From a virus: 64,000 bases of DNA. Made by a program: the position numbers and the translations under genes. A model generated the notes under the pieces. It did no database searches. It was not told the DNA's origin and saw only the letters and a program-made list of their open reading frames with translations. This document shows positions 48,001 to 56,865 of the stretch, piece by piece. The first letter of the stretch is position 1. The number at the start of each line of letters is the position of its first letter. The DNA lies in the IMG/VR virus record IMGVR_UViG_3300009507_000012, positions 1-64,000 of that record; one strand, 5' to 3'.

Positions 48001-50745
48001 ATTAGAAGAAGATAAATTTTTAACAAAAATTCCTAATTCTCTATTATAACCGTCAACGTCTGAATAAATTATAATTTCATTTTCTAAAACAATAGAACTA
48101 AATAAAGTATAATTATTAATTAGTGAACTTATTGAATCTGCAACATTCTTTAAAGTACCTTGATTTGAGAATCTATTATTTTCAAATCTACCTTTATCAA
48201 CGTTGTTATCGGCTATAAATGTATTTTCTACAACATTAATATGAGTGTATGTTTTTTTAACATCTAATATTGTTAAGTTGTTATTTAAACAAAAAATACT
48301 ATGGTTTTCTTCAAAATTATATTGCTTTTCTACAAGTTCTATAAAGTATTTATTGCCACGTTGAATTAAAGAAGGTTCATACTTTTCAAAAGTATTACCT
48401 ACACTGATAGGCCAATTGTTTACTAAATCTAGAAGAGTGTCATATTCAGTTGCGCCTGAAGGTCTTGTATAACCAAATCCAGTATTATCATTTAATGTTA
48501 CTGACCCTGTATTTTCATTAACTACAACCTTTATTGTGAATCTTTGTTTTTTTAATTTTAAAAGTCTAAACTCATCTCCATTTAATGGGTTATCTATTAT
48601 TTTAATTTTAATAAAATCAGAAGCTGCGCTTGTATTAACAATAACCTCTATGTTTTTATTAGTCTTTTTAATTCCTGTAAATAAACTATAATCAGTATTA
48701 TTAGTATCTGCTCTTAATTCATAACTTTTACGATTCCAATATACTCCATTTTTAATATTATGATAATTTGAAAAACTTTTAATCCAACCTAACATTGGCA
48801 TATTTTGATAAAACACCGTATGAGGTAACATATAAGTTCCGGAACCAACATCGCTTAAATCCATTTCACTGATTAGTGTGTCTTTTTTAAATGTAAATAA
48901 ATCGTTTTTAATATTATCAACAGATCCTCCTCCTAATTTATGTTCATCTACATAAATTCCAAAATACCTGTTTATAGAAAACTCTTCAGCTTCTTCATCA
49001 TCAAATAAAAATTCTAAATTAACTAAGTTTGCACATGCTAAATTATTTCTAGAAAAACCTTCAGTTATAAAATCATTATATTCTATAATAGGTTTATCTG
49101 TTTTAATAGTATCTTTATAGTGAAATTCTCCTTTACTAGTGAAGCCGCCTTTTTCTAAATCTATACCATTATAAAAAGTTTGTTCATCTTTATTAAATGA
49201 AACAGTTAATGGAGAGTCTGGAAAACTATCATCATTTACATAATTTCTAATATATTTACCTATAGCAGAGTCATTAGAAAGATCAATTGTCTTTATTAAT
49301 GTTGCATTTTTAAGCATTTCATTAATTCTATCTAAATTTTCAGAATTAGAATAATTCTTTGTGTTTATCGGATCTTTAACCCTATAGATTAAAAACTTAG
49401 AAGGTACTTTTTTATCTAGCCAAATTGGAGCTAACATTGCAAATTCACTATCATATAGTTTATTATAATTTATAGAAGTACCATAATTATAAGTTTCTTC
49501 TAATTGTTTTTCATAACTATCTAATACTGAAAAATCTGAATTATCTCTTTTTACTTTATAAACTAAATCATTTGGTGTAGAATCTTTATTCCAAAATTTA
49601 GCAACATCATATGAATATGATCCAGTTTCTTTAACTAAATATTTTTTATAATTAGAAGCAGCAAGTTGATCAGTCGCATTAAAACTTTCTAAATACATTT
49701 GATCATTTTCAACTATTAACTTTATATTAGTACTTATTTTAGGATTTGTTCTAAGTAATGGTTTTGAAATGTTGTCATATCTTCCATTATTTTCTATATC
49801 TGTTCTAATTTTAAAAGGAGTTAAACTACTATAAGGATCGCTTCCATCAGACGTTCCATTTAAGTTTTCTAAAGATTCAGCTACCTGTTGTATTAAATTA
49901 GGATTAATTTGTGCTACTTGTTGATTAGGATCTGTTGGAAAATCATCTGCATTATCACCTACACCATCTCCATCAGAATCTAAAGTTTCAGTTGAATCAT
50001 TTGGAAATGCATCAGCGTTATTACCTACGCCGTCTCCATCAGAATCTAAAGTTTCAGTTGAATCATTTGGAAATGCATCAGTGTTATCTCCTACACCGTC
50101 TCCATCTGAATCTAAAGTTTCAGTTGAATCATTTGGAAATGCATCAGCGTTATCTCCTACACCATCTCCATCTGAATCAGTGTCTTCGTTAGGATCTGTT
50201 GGAAATGTATCAGTGTTATCTCCTACACCATCTCCATCAGAATCTAAAGTTTCAGTTGAATCATTTGGAAATGCATCGGTGTTATCTCCTACACCGTCCC
50301 CGTCAGTATCAGTATCTTCGTTAGGATCTGTTGGAAAGTCATCAGCGTTATCACCTACACCGTCCCCATCGGTATCAGTATCTTCGCTAGGATCTGTTGG
50401 AAAGTCATCAGCATTATCACCTACACCATCTTCATCTGAATCTGTGTCTTCGTTAGGATCTGTTGGAAAGTCATCAGCGTTATCACCTACACCATCCCCA
50501 TCTGTATCAGCAGTTTCAGTTGGATCGTTTGGAAAAGCATCTTTATTATCAGCTACTCCATCCCCATCAGTGTCTCCACCACTATCTCCACCGTCTCCAG
50601 AACCTGAGTCAGTGTCATCTCCACCATCTCCTATTGGGGTTCCACCGTCACCCGAATCAGTGTCGTTAAAATCAGTTGGGCCGTCTCCAGAACCTGAGTC
50701 AGTGTCATCTCCACCTAATATTGGGTCATCTCCACCTTCAAACAT
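45010..50745 (-). CDS. Giant tail protein with thrombospondin-type-3-like repeats (1911 aa)
   Basis: Residues 1-57 are Gly/Asp/Ser-rich with a duplicated GGDDTDSGSGDG. Residues 58-277 hold ten 22-residue units of the form D(T/S)DGDGVGDNADxFPxDPxE, the calcium-binding pattern of thrombospondin type 3 repeats. The other 1600 residues are Asn/Ser/Asp-rich and look beta- and helix-mixed, without a motif I recognise. Such repeats are common in secreted proteins of Bacteroidota. Likely a tail or adsorption protein whose N-terminal rod is rigid with calcium (inference). A GATATATAAT element is 36 bases upstream. Confidence 0.7.
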   Translation of the reverse strand: MFEGGDDPILGGDDTDSGSGDGPTDFNDTDSGDGGTPIGDGGDDTDSGSGDGGDSGGDTDGDGVADNKDAFPNDPTETADTDGDGVGDNADDFPTDPNEDTDSDEDGVGDNADDFPTDPSEDTDTDGDGVGDNADDFPTDPNEDTDTDGDGVGDNTDAFPNDSTETLDSDGDGVGDNTDTFPTDPNEDTDSDGDGVGDNADAFPNDSTETLDSDGDGVGDNTDAFPNDSTETLDSDGDGVGNNADAFPNDSTETLDSDGDGVGDNADDFPTDPNQQVAQINPNLIQQVAESLENLNGTSDGSDPYSSLTPFKIRTDIENNGRYDNISKPLLRTNPKISTNIKLIVENDQMYLESFNATDQLAASNYKKYLVKETGSYSYDVAKFWNKDSTPNDLVYKVKRDNSDFSVLDSYEKQLEETYNYGTSINYNKLYDSEFAMLAPIWLDKKVPSKFLIYRVKDPINTKNYSNSENLDRINEMLKNATLIKTIDLSNDSAIGKYIRNYVNDDSFPDSPLTVSFNKDEQTFYNGIDLEKGGFTSKGEFHYKDTIKTDKPIIEYNDFITEGFSRNNLACANLVNLEFLFDDEEAEEFSINRYFGIYVDEHKLGGGSVDNIKNDLFTFKKDTLISEMDLSDVGSGTYMLPHTVFYQNMPMLGWIKSFSNYHNIKNGVYWNRKSYELRADTNNTDYSLFTGIKKTNKNIEVIVNTSAASDFIKIKIIDNPLNGDEFRLLKLKKQRFTIKVVVNENTGSVTLNDNTGFGYTRPSGATEYDTLLDLVNNWPISVGNTFEKYEPSLIQRGNKYFIELVEKQYNFEENHSIFCLNNNLTILDVKKTYTHINVVENTFIADNNVDKGRFENNRFSNQGTLKNVADSISSLINNYTLFSSIVLENEIIIYSDVDGYNRELGIFVKNLSSSNFIEINEESSNKNITSNFLLNNEVWYLKGGSNVNSSIYINEDDEDEISIGEYLLDIENRFNEVLDIVDDPREINSNFKRVILKDKNNGIENIVNVYKDFKIEWGMFSAYDIHDMDFDFYDESNSDLKELDLEDDILYPFSNAIDEPTGPNGEMPLDAYADVERLKEDSNTYFSNLINILEDENSLPEGNTMTRISSEFERLQENNTTEFATISRVVPYINKWSLKDSLNVRENPYFLNLNEAFGETNFAASLESLDRDETKMTHEWFYIDEYPTYLEYFDVDNTFSYLKPSPNIEFSLDHFKDINFDYFKTYFVGTGAMVGSDETFAQTSFGKSRTFKKYTIIEDGGGESFASTIFKGIRFIPKTRKKIENNITKEFIKNSEFNGYRFSTVLKTSFDVNSPNELKLRIIQNKKFKFVVLILDLNLSDDNFRCLNRKLLYELDHKLQDLYNYSNSIVSGALDLSSVNLSQGQSTVIDGITHSSGSVPSFTSQILKDPITGSYGILEVEVAGITYELNIDNVINDNKISVTGEMTINGVPQPTQFYTLNQYKSASYSYRGGGIFAHSSLLNLLSAGNVANILNTTNNAEYLTVNADGSIVENTFSLEMQDGVEIVKTSNLYPEIDINKPKAFGLTNESIGYSIESRNEYFALLTRQNGKYTVNTKPIITFSEPFSMHKIEPGDGYDWSDVYRTPIGYVYNYNIGNTNENKLAIELYKKLNGCGVLFNIGEVKSPLHDSQWGTIKNHFFHKVNDIDTSGVIKLSESDDLLPKYNLINEIAIEKKNKNVFMSRWEDTYYVRSTSRGGIQYIPGTKNIVEEKSYMSSSAIKLNKEYEVFDFTHGRYETIEELNNIKLLGESQNDINYIETEREVIMDFYMREAVVKKLSSLGLSYTMNRLVEVENSFGRIDTLSDDINGYVAENIIPAFSIDSIRLAVYEGKKQITTIDIISDPSNLNVNGYISDGNFTYKLDPVNPLNFRLIYNKRIGYSYKIRPLIKIKS
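49915..50574 (-). repeat. Ten tandem 66-bp units encoding calcium-binding-type repeats
   Basis: Each unit encodes 22 residues; several neighbouring units are nearly identical at DNA level. The repeats keep frames open on the plus strand as well, which should not be read as genes. Confidence 0.9.
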
Positions 50746-50781
50746 ATTTGTGTTTTTATTTTTAGTTTAATATTACTTAAG

Positions 50782-50791
50782 ATTATATATC
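50782..50791 (-). promoter_or_regulatory. GATATATAAT element (candidate late promoter)
   Basis: Exact copy on the minus strand, 36 bases before the ATG of the 1911-residue protein and after the stop at 50805. Confidence 0.5.
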
Positions 50792-50804
50792 TCTATTAGT
50801 TTTA

Positions 50805-53800
50805 TTAACTAACTGCTTTAGTAAGAGTAACTGTTTTAGTATTGTTTAAGTTATATCCTTGTGGCTTATATTTAGCAAACACTTCTAAATCAAAAGAAAA
50901 TTGATTTTCATTAGAATCAAATATATCTAAACCAATTGTTTTAGAATATGTTAAATTAGAAACAGGATTTGTATTCTTACCTGCAACCCTACCAGTTGAA
51001 GTATCAACTCCTCCACTTGCAGTAACTCCAAAATAATCAGTCATTCTATATTGGAAAACAAGATCAACTGTAATGTTAGGGGATTTTGCAACTTGGGAAT
51101 TAACCTGCTTACTATCTACTTTACCTATTGTCTTTTTTCCAAATTTATTATCTCCATCAACTACTAAACTTCCGATTCTAGCAGGTGACATAAATAAATA
51201 TGCTCCACAAGATTTACCTCCTAATAAAAATTGATCATTATCACTAAACGACATTTTCATAGTTCTCTGATAAAATTGACTGTTATCGTACCTGTAAGGT
51301 GTCTGTAGATTAGAATAATTATCATCAGTTGATAATGTTGCAAATTGAGAGATGTTGTTCCAGGTAGCCTGATAGGTTGTACCTGTAAATACAGTAGGGT
51401 GATCAACATGTACATAAATAGAGTCATCATAATCTCCACTTGTTAAACTTGATAATTGAATTACCTCAGCGTTTACACCTTTCCATATGAAGTCATTTGT
51501 TGAAGTACCGTCAGTACCTGTAGCAGCCTTTCCAAAATATTCAAATCTATTAGTACCGTTTGTCAAACTAGTATCATCTCCTGTTAAATAATCTAGAGGC
51601 AATGTTGAATATAATGGATTTTCACCAGTAACATCCATATATCTACCATATATAAATTGACCTTTACGCTGTGCAGATTGCATAGCAGCTTTATTGTTAA
51701 ATATTTCAGCGTTAGCTTCTATAGTAGTCATATTCTGATATTGAATAGGAACTAAATCATATTTTCCTTCAACTGTGTAATATGTATCGTTTTCAATTCT
51801 TGAAGCAAGAGCAGGTGTACCTGTGCTATAATCATGCGTACCCATTTCAAAAGTAACTTCGTCTCCCGAAGAAGAAGATGGATAAACTGCATCATTTCTA
51901 TTTCCTATTATTCTTGCAGCTAATTCTAAGTCAGTTGCTTTACTATTTTCTAATAATAATTTAAAAGTCTTAGTTACAATTGTTCCTTTCTTAATATTTA
52001 AGTCAGCTACCTCATCTACATAATATCCTGCAAATAATTTAGTAGTAGTGTTTGCCTCAACCTGAGTTGTTCTACCTTCCTCATCTACTATAGTTACTAA
52101 TAATTCACCTTCTGCATTTTCTAATTGTTCTTTAAGACTATCTATTTCCTTTTGAAGATCTATTAATTTATCTAATAAACTAATTGGAGTTTGTTCAGAA
52201 GATAAAAAACCTGAAGCGATATTACCAGCTCCATGTGTAAAATATTTTTCATTTGCAATAAAACTATCAGCAATATGTGTGTAAACTCCTTTAGAATCTA
52301 ATTCCTCAACGAGTTTTACATAAGTAGTTTCTTTGCTATTTTCCTCAACAAGATTAATTACATCAGAGGTATCTAACATGCCTTGTGGAAATTCTATTAA
52401 TATAGGTTCACTCCAATCTGAAGTTACAGGAGTTGATGGAAAACCAGCTTCTGAATATGCCTTTATTCTAATTTCAATATTTTCACCTAAATTAATAGGA
52501 AGATCTAACTGATTAAAATTAACTTCTTGTCCATCTTCTATACTTTCAGTTGTCCAAATATATTTACCCGTAGTCACATCCTTTAATCTCTTTCTAGTTG
52601 GAGTATCTAGTTGATTCCAGTTAGAAAAACTTGCAGTTGTAGTTTTATTATCTTGTGTAAATGGTATTTGTTCAATGTTACTTGTTTTACCACTTGCAGA
52701 AACATATCTATATTGAATACTAAATTTAACAATTTCTTGTGGAAGTGTATCTGCATTTGTTTTTGCTTCAGGCACTTTCCAAAAACCTCTAACTCTAAAT
52801 TTAGGCTTAATATCTTTTACATTCTGATCTGTGCTAATACTTTGGATTTGATTAACAACTGAAGAATATAATTTAGCTTCACTACTTCTTTTTTCAATAA
52901 GAGTGTTTAGAGTATTTTTATCTTTATTTTTTTGTATTTGTGAACTATATTTCTTAGTGGCAATTTCACTTCTCTTACTAGAAATAGTGTCATCTAATTT
53001 CTTTAAATTTTCACTAACTGTTATTTTATCAGTGTTTAATTTTTTAATATTATCTAATGCGTCATTTTCAGTTAAGTGTGTATTAACCTGTACGACTTGA
53101 AAATTATCTACATTTAATTCAACTGGATCTGGTATAATACCAACGTTTGCAGGTGGAATAAAGTCTTCTTTTAAGGCTTTAATAAATTGACCAAAGTCAG
53201 AAACACTATCTCTATAGAAAGCAGATAATGTTTGAGTTCCTCCAGCTTCGTTTTCAATTGTTAAATCATTAGAATAAAAACCAACGCCAGGTGACCAGTT
53301 TTCTGCAATAATTTTAGAATCAGGATCAATTGCTTTAAAGAATACAACTTGTCTCTCATCAAATCCTACATTAATACTTAAATCTACTTTATTTTCTAAA
53401 GATTTATAAATCCTAAGTTGGCTAGTTCCAATTTTAATACTGTCAAATCCTTCAATTAATCTTAGTTCAATTTGACTAGTACCGTTATATACATTTTCAA
53501 TTCTATATCTTGTATTATTGTTGCCGCTATTTACAAGTAGCTCATCACCAACTGATAAAAATTCAGTATCATTTAAAGATTTATCTCCATCAGTATAAGT
53601 TAATTTATTTAAAGTATATAGTTTAACTGTTTTTATAACTGGAGTTCCGTCTACTACAAATTCTCTTTCTGCATTTTCAACTGCTAATGCATCAAAATCA
53701 CCATAGTATTGAGTTGATTTAAAAGGAAGGTCTCTAACCTGTTCATCAATTGTTGCATTTGCCCCACTACTTATTAAGTCTTCTACAAATGTTTGATAAT

Positions 53801-54353
53801 TAATCTCATCAACATTATTATAGGTGTCATCAAAATAAGCTGCAGCAAATTCATCGTTTGCTTGAAAAATATATCTTTTTACTAAAACTCTTTCAGTATC
53901 TACTGCAATTTGATTACTAACATCAAATTTAACAGTTAACAATGGATTTAAATAATCTTCAAAAAAGTCATTATCCGTAGTTACGAATTGTGTAGGTAAT
54001 GCAATTGAAGTTAAATCACTTGCAGGAGTTTTAAGTTTTCTTGCAATAATCTTTTTAAAGCTACCGTCAGGCATTTGCACAGTTGCATCTGCGGTTCCAA
54101 CGCCACTCAATGCTTTAATATTATTTTCTAATCTTTTTATTTCTCTATCAATAAACCCAAACGAAGGTATTTGATAAGTTTTAATTGTAGTTACGCCATC
54201 ATCGTCTGGCGTACCGAATAAGTCTACTGAAACTGTAATAGCATCCTTTTCGCTAGTCATTGCCTCGTTAATGCGTTCAAAAGTCTCTAACGCATTGGCA
54301 TTCATCTGTGTGAATTGCTTAATTATTCCTGAAAATGAGTTTTGTGTGTCCAT
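50805..54353 (-). CDS. Large tail/baseplate protein (1182 aa)
   Basis: The N-terminal 120 residues contain a helix (FIDREIKRLENNIKALSG). A middle part has a coiled coil (about 425-500, LKKLDDTISSKRSEIATKK) followed by a fibronectin-like beta domain (FSIQYRYVSASGKTSNIEQI, IRIKAYSEAGFPSTP) and another coiled coil (LLDKLIDLQKEIDSLKEQLE). The C-terminal part is beta-rich. The series of domains fits a peripheral baseplate or tail-fibre-connector protein. No T4 name assigned. Confidence 0.6.
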   Translation of the reverse strand: MDTQNSFSGIIKQFTQMNANALETFERINEAMTSEKDAITVSVDLFGTPDDDGVTTIKTYQIPSFGFIDREIKRLENNIKALSGVGTADATVQMPDGSFKKIIARKLKTPASDLTSIALPTQFVTTDNDFFEDYLNPLLTVKFDVSNQIAVDTERVLVKRYIFQANDEFAAAYFDDTYNNVDEINYQTFVEDLISSGANATIDEQVRDLPFKSTQYYGDFDALAVENAEREFVVDGTPVIKTVKLYTLNKLTYTDGDKSLNDTEFLSVGDELLVNSGNNNTRYRIENVYNGTSQIELRLIEGFDSIKIGTSQLRIYKSLENKVDLSINVGFDERQVVFFKAIDPDSKIIAENWSPGVGFYSNDLTIENEAGGTQTLSAFYRDSVSDFGQFIKALKEDFIPPANVGIIPDPVELNVDNFQVVQVNTHLTENDALDNIKKLNTDKITVSENLKKLDDTISSKRSEIATKKYSSQIQKNKDKNTLNTLIEKRSSEAKLYSSVVNQIQSISTDQNVKDIKPKFRVRGFWKVPEAKTNADTLPQEIVKFSIQYRYVSASGKTSNIEQIPFTQDNKTTTASFSNWNQLDTPTRKRLKDVTTGKYIWTTESIEDGQEVNFNQLDLPINLGENIEIRIKAYSEAGFPSTPVTSDWSEPILIEFPQGMLDTSDVINLVEENSKETTYVKLVEELDSKGVYTHIADSFIANEKYFTHGAGNIASGFLSSEQTPISLLDKLIDLQKEIDSLKEQLENAEGELLVTIVDEEGRTTQVEANTTTKLFAGYYVDEVADLNIKKGTIVTKTFKLLLENSKATDLELAARIIGNRNDAVYPSSSSGDEVTFEMGTHDYSTGTPALASRIENDTYYTVEGKYDLVPIQYQNMTTIEANAEIFNNKAAMQSAQRKGQFIYGRYMDVTGENPLYSTLPLDYLTGDDTSLTNGTNRFEYFGKAATGTDGTSTNDFIWKGVNAEVIQLSSLTSGDYDDSIYVHVDHPTVFTGTTYQATWNNISQFATLSTDDNYSNLQTPYRYDNSQFYQRTMKMSFSDNDQFLLGGKSCGAYLFMSPARIGSLVVDGDNKFGKKTIGKVDSKQVNSQVAKSPNITVDLVFQYRMTDYFGVTASGGVDTSTGRVAGKNTNPVSNLTYSKTIGLDIFDSNENQFSFDLEVFAKYKPQGYNLNNTKTVTLTKAVS

Positions 54354-54356
54354 CTA

Positions 54357-56285
54357 TTATCTTATAACATCTATTTCAAATTCAAACATCGCAGCATTTA
54401 TACAAATTATTTCGAAATATGGATTGTTTCCAACTTGTGTGTTTGATATACTTCCAATTAGTTTATCATATCCAGCTTTCCAATTAGTATAAACGTTAAT
54501 GTTATTCCCGCTTAAATTTAAGTTTTCAAAAACAATCTTATAACTTTGGCCATCTTTCCAATTTATAAGTTTGTCATCTATGTATATATTAATATTATTA
54601 TCAGCACCCTGGTCTAATGTTTTACCAACAAGTCTAAGTTGATTTGAGAATTCTTTAAGTCTTGCCCAGATACCAAAACCTGTTGCATTTGATGGGTTAA
54701 ACTGATTAGTATCTGTAATTTCATTATAAACACTTAATGTATTTTCGTTCCATAAGAATGGCTTTCCAAATACATATGTTTTTAAATCGTTTTTAATTTT
54801 AATTTTATTAGGAACTGTTTTGTCAACCAATATACCAGGTCCATTAAATAAAATGTCAGTATTATATTGTACTTCAGATGGAATTGTACCATCAATAAGT
54901 TGATTAATTCTGCCATTGGCGCTTGTAATTAATTCTAATAAACTGTTGCTATCTGCAAGGTTTGCACTTGCATTTTGAAAATCTGTTTCTAATGAACTTA
55001 TTCTGCTTAGCATTTCAGCACTTGAATCCATCGACATTACTAAGTTTTCTAGGTCATCAACTCTGCCTTTAATTCTAGTATATCTTGCATTCGCATCTGA
55101 TAATAATTTGGCAGCATTCTCTAGGGCACTTGTCGTATCCATAAATAAATCCATTGAGAATGTTGTAAAGTCATTAATGTTAACTTCAACACCAACATTA
55201 TCAAGAGATGAATTAAATTTAATATTTAATTTAAGACCAAATGCATTTCCATTTAAGCCAGTAATTTCATTTGGCTTATATTTAATAAGTTCAGGAATAT
55301 AAGAACTGTTTGCTGCACCAGGATTATCTTGAGGATTATCCAATATTAATATGCCATAGAGATTAGTTTCTCTATTTGCAGATACTGAATCACTATATAA
55401 ATCATAATAAACAAGAACTGCATTAAACCTAAAGTCTCCTCCTTGCTTAGCATAATCTTGTAAACTATTTATGTCTGAATTATTAGCAACTGCATTATAA
55501 TTAGCAATGTTCCAATCAATTCCAAAATTAGAAGTAGTATTAGAATCAACGTCGTAATAAGGAGTTACGCCCGCAACATCCACTAAAGTTTCTAAATCCA
55601 TATTAGGATCAGGGTGTGTTTGGCTTGCTCTACCACTAATTTCAGCTTCCGTGTAAGTCTTGTTACCAGAGGCATTATAAAGAGAATTGTTAAATAATAC
55701 TGCTGGAGTATATCCTACGCTTGAGGGAACATTAATATATACCTCGTGGTATGCATTACCTTTATATTGTATATCATTACCTACATCGATACTGCCTAAA
55801 TACTTAACTACTCTATCATAGTCAGTTCCAGTGCCAGCGGCGTTAGGCTCTTCAGTATAAAAGCCAGGATTTACAGACTCATTAGAATCAGCGGTTTTAA
55901 ATCTAATTGCGCCTATATTATTTAGCCATTTAAAAAATATTTTTTCTGCATCTGAACCATATAACGTGCTATCAAAATCATCATCTTGTAAAAGTTCTTC
56001 TTCTAAGTTAAGTGCATAATTTTGGAAAGTGTTAGCAAAATCGTGACCAGCATCTCCTTTTAAAACATATGATAGACCAGAATAATCTAGCATATTTGTA
56101 AAGTCCATTGTATTTTTACCGGAAACTGCAGTTTCAAAATTAGGAATATCTAAAAGAGCATATTTACTAAACTCAAATTTAATATCTGGGTTATTGAAAG
56201 CTCTTGTCAAATCTCTAGTCCCACTCGCAAAAGCGTACATTGTTCCTCCTTGGATTTGAGGTATTCTAACTAATGATGTAGCCAT
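54357..56285 (-). CDS. Virion/baseplate protein (642 aa), function unknown
   Basis: MATSLVRIPQIQGGTMYAFA at the start, ALLDIPNFE near 44, and a helical stretch about 385-470 (LENAAKLLSDANARYTRIKG, MLSRISSLETDFQNASANL) that looks like a trimeric coiled coil, then a beta-rich end. Sits between the gp7-position gene and the 1182-residue gene, three bases from the latter. Probably a baseplate-attached fibre or connector (inference). Confidence 0.6.
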   Translation of the reverse strand: MATSLVRIPQIQGGTMYAFASGTRDLTRAFNNPDIKFEFSKYALLDIPNFETAVSGKNTMDFTNMLDYSGLSYVLKGDAGHDFANTFQNYALNLEEELLQDDDFDSTLYGSDAEKIFFKWLNNIGAIRFKTADSNESVNPGFYTEEPNAAGTGTDYDRVVKYLGSIDVGNDIQYKGNAYHEVYINVPSSVGYTPAVLFNNSLYNASGNKTYTEAEISGRASQTHPDPNMDLETLVDVAGVTPYYDVDSNTTSNFGIDWNIANYNAVANNSDINSLQDYAKQGGDFRFNAVLVYYDLYSDSVSANRETNLYGILILDNPQDNPGAANSSYIPELIKYKPNEITGLNGNAFGLKLNIKFNSSLDNVGVEVNINDFTTFSMDLFMDTTSALENAAKLLSDANARYTRIKGRVDDLENLVMSMDSSAEMLSRISSLETDFQNASANLADSNSLLELITSANGRINQLIDGTIPSEVQYNTDILFNGPGILVDKTVPNKIKIKNDLKTYVFGKPFLWNENTLSVYNEITDTNQFNPSNATGFGIWARLKEFSNQLRLVGKTLDQGADNNINIYIDDKLINWKDGQSYKIVFENLNLSGNNINVYTNWKAGYDKLIGSISNTQVGNNPYFEIICINAAMFEFEIDVIR

Positions 56286-56302
56286 TTATTCTTATAATTT
56301 TT

Positions 56303-56851
56303 TTACGCAATCGTTGTTCCATAAGAACCAATGATATACCATGATGTACCATCTGATCTTAAAGTAAGTGTTCCATTTTGCACTATTGCAATACTTGCTG
56401 CACCTGCAACATTAGTAGCTTCAATATCACCAGCCGATGTTGCAATTAATGTAATTTCTTTACCTACTACAGTACTTGTTGATAAAACCAGTGGAGTAGC
56501 TCCATCTGCTGTATCAACAAAATAAGTAGAACTAAAAAGATTAACAGGAAGTGATGTAAGTCCTGCTGAAGATGTTCCATTAATTCCATCCTTTGTAATA
56601 CCTGCACTAATATTAACTTCATTACTAAACGTACTAGCAACTCCAAAGGTAGCTGAACTAGCATTTACTGCTGTTCCTCCATCAATTGCAATTTGACTAG
56701 TCGAAATAGTAACCCCTGAAAGAGTTAAAGCTGTTGGGTCTAAATATCCCTTTAAGCTTGTTATTTCATCTTCAATTGAAGTAAAGTTATCATTAAGTGT
56801 AATTCTTGATGATGAAAGCGAATCTGTTCCTAAAATTTCTGTAACCGCCAT
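56303..56851 (-). CDS. Short fibre-like virion protein
   Basis: 182 residues. ITLNDNFTSIEDEITSLKGY forms a short helix, then Ser/Thr/Ala-rich beta sequence ending RSDGTSWYIIGSYGTTIA, a C-terminal end typical of small trimeric phage fibre or head-decoration proteins (SDGTxWxxI). Located among baseplate genes, so more likely a tail spike or fibre part. Confidence 0.6.
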   Translation of the reverse strand: MAVTEILGTDSLSSSRITLNDNFTSIEDEITSLKGYLDPTALTLSGVTISTSQIAIDGGTAVNASSATFGVASTFSNEVNISAGITKDGINGTSSAGLTSLPVNLFSSTYFVDTADGATPLVLSTSTVVGKEITLIATSAGDIEATNVAGAASIAIVQNGTLTLRSDGTSWYIIGSYGTTIA

Positions 56852-56865
56852 TTTATTTTATTTTT

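Noticed and set aside
49915-50574. CRISPR-like regular repeats
   Set aside because: Units are contiguous, have no spacers and encode an in-frame calcium-binding-type protein repeat.
50081-50770. A 229-codon open frame on the plus strand over the repeat region
   Set aside because: It is the mirror of ten tandem units of the minus-strand tail protein; its product is a low-complexity Ser/Pro string and no start signal or neighbour supports it.
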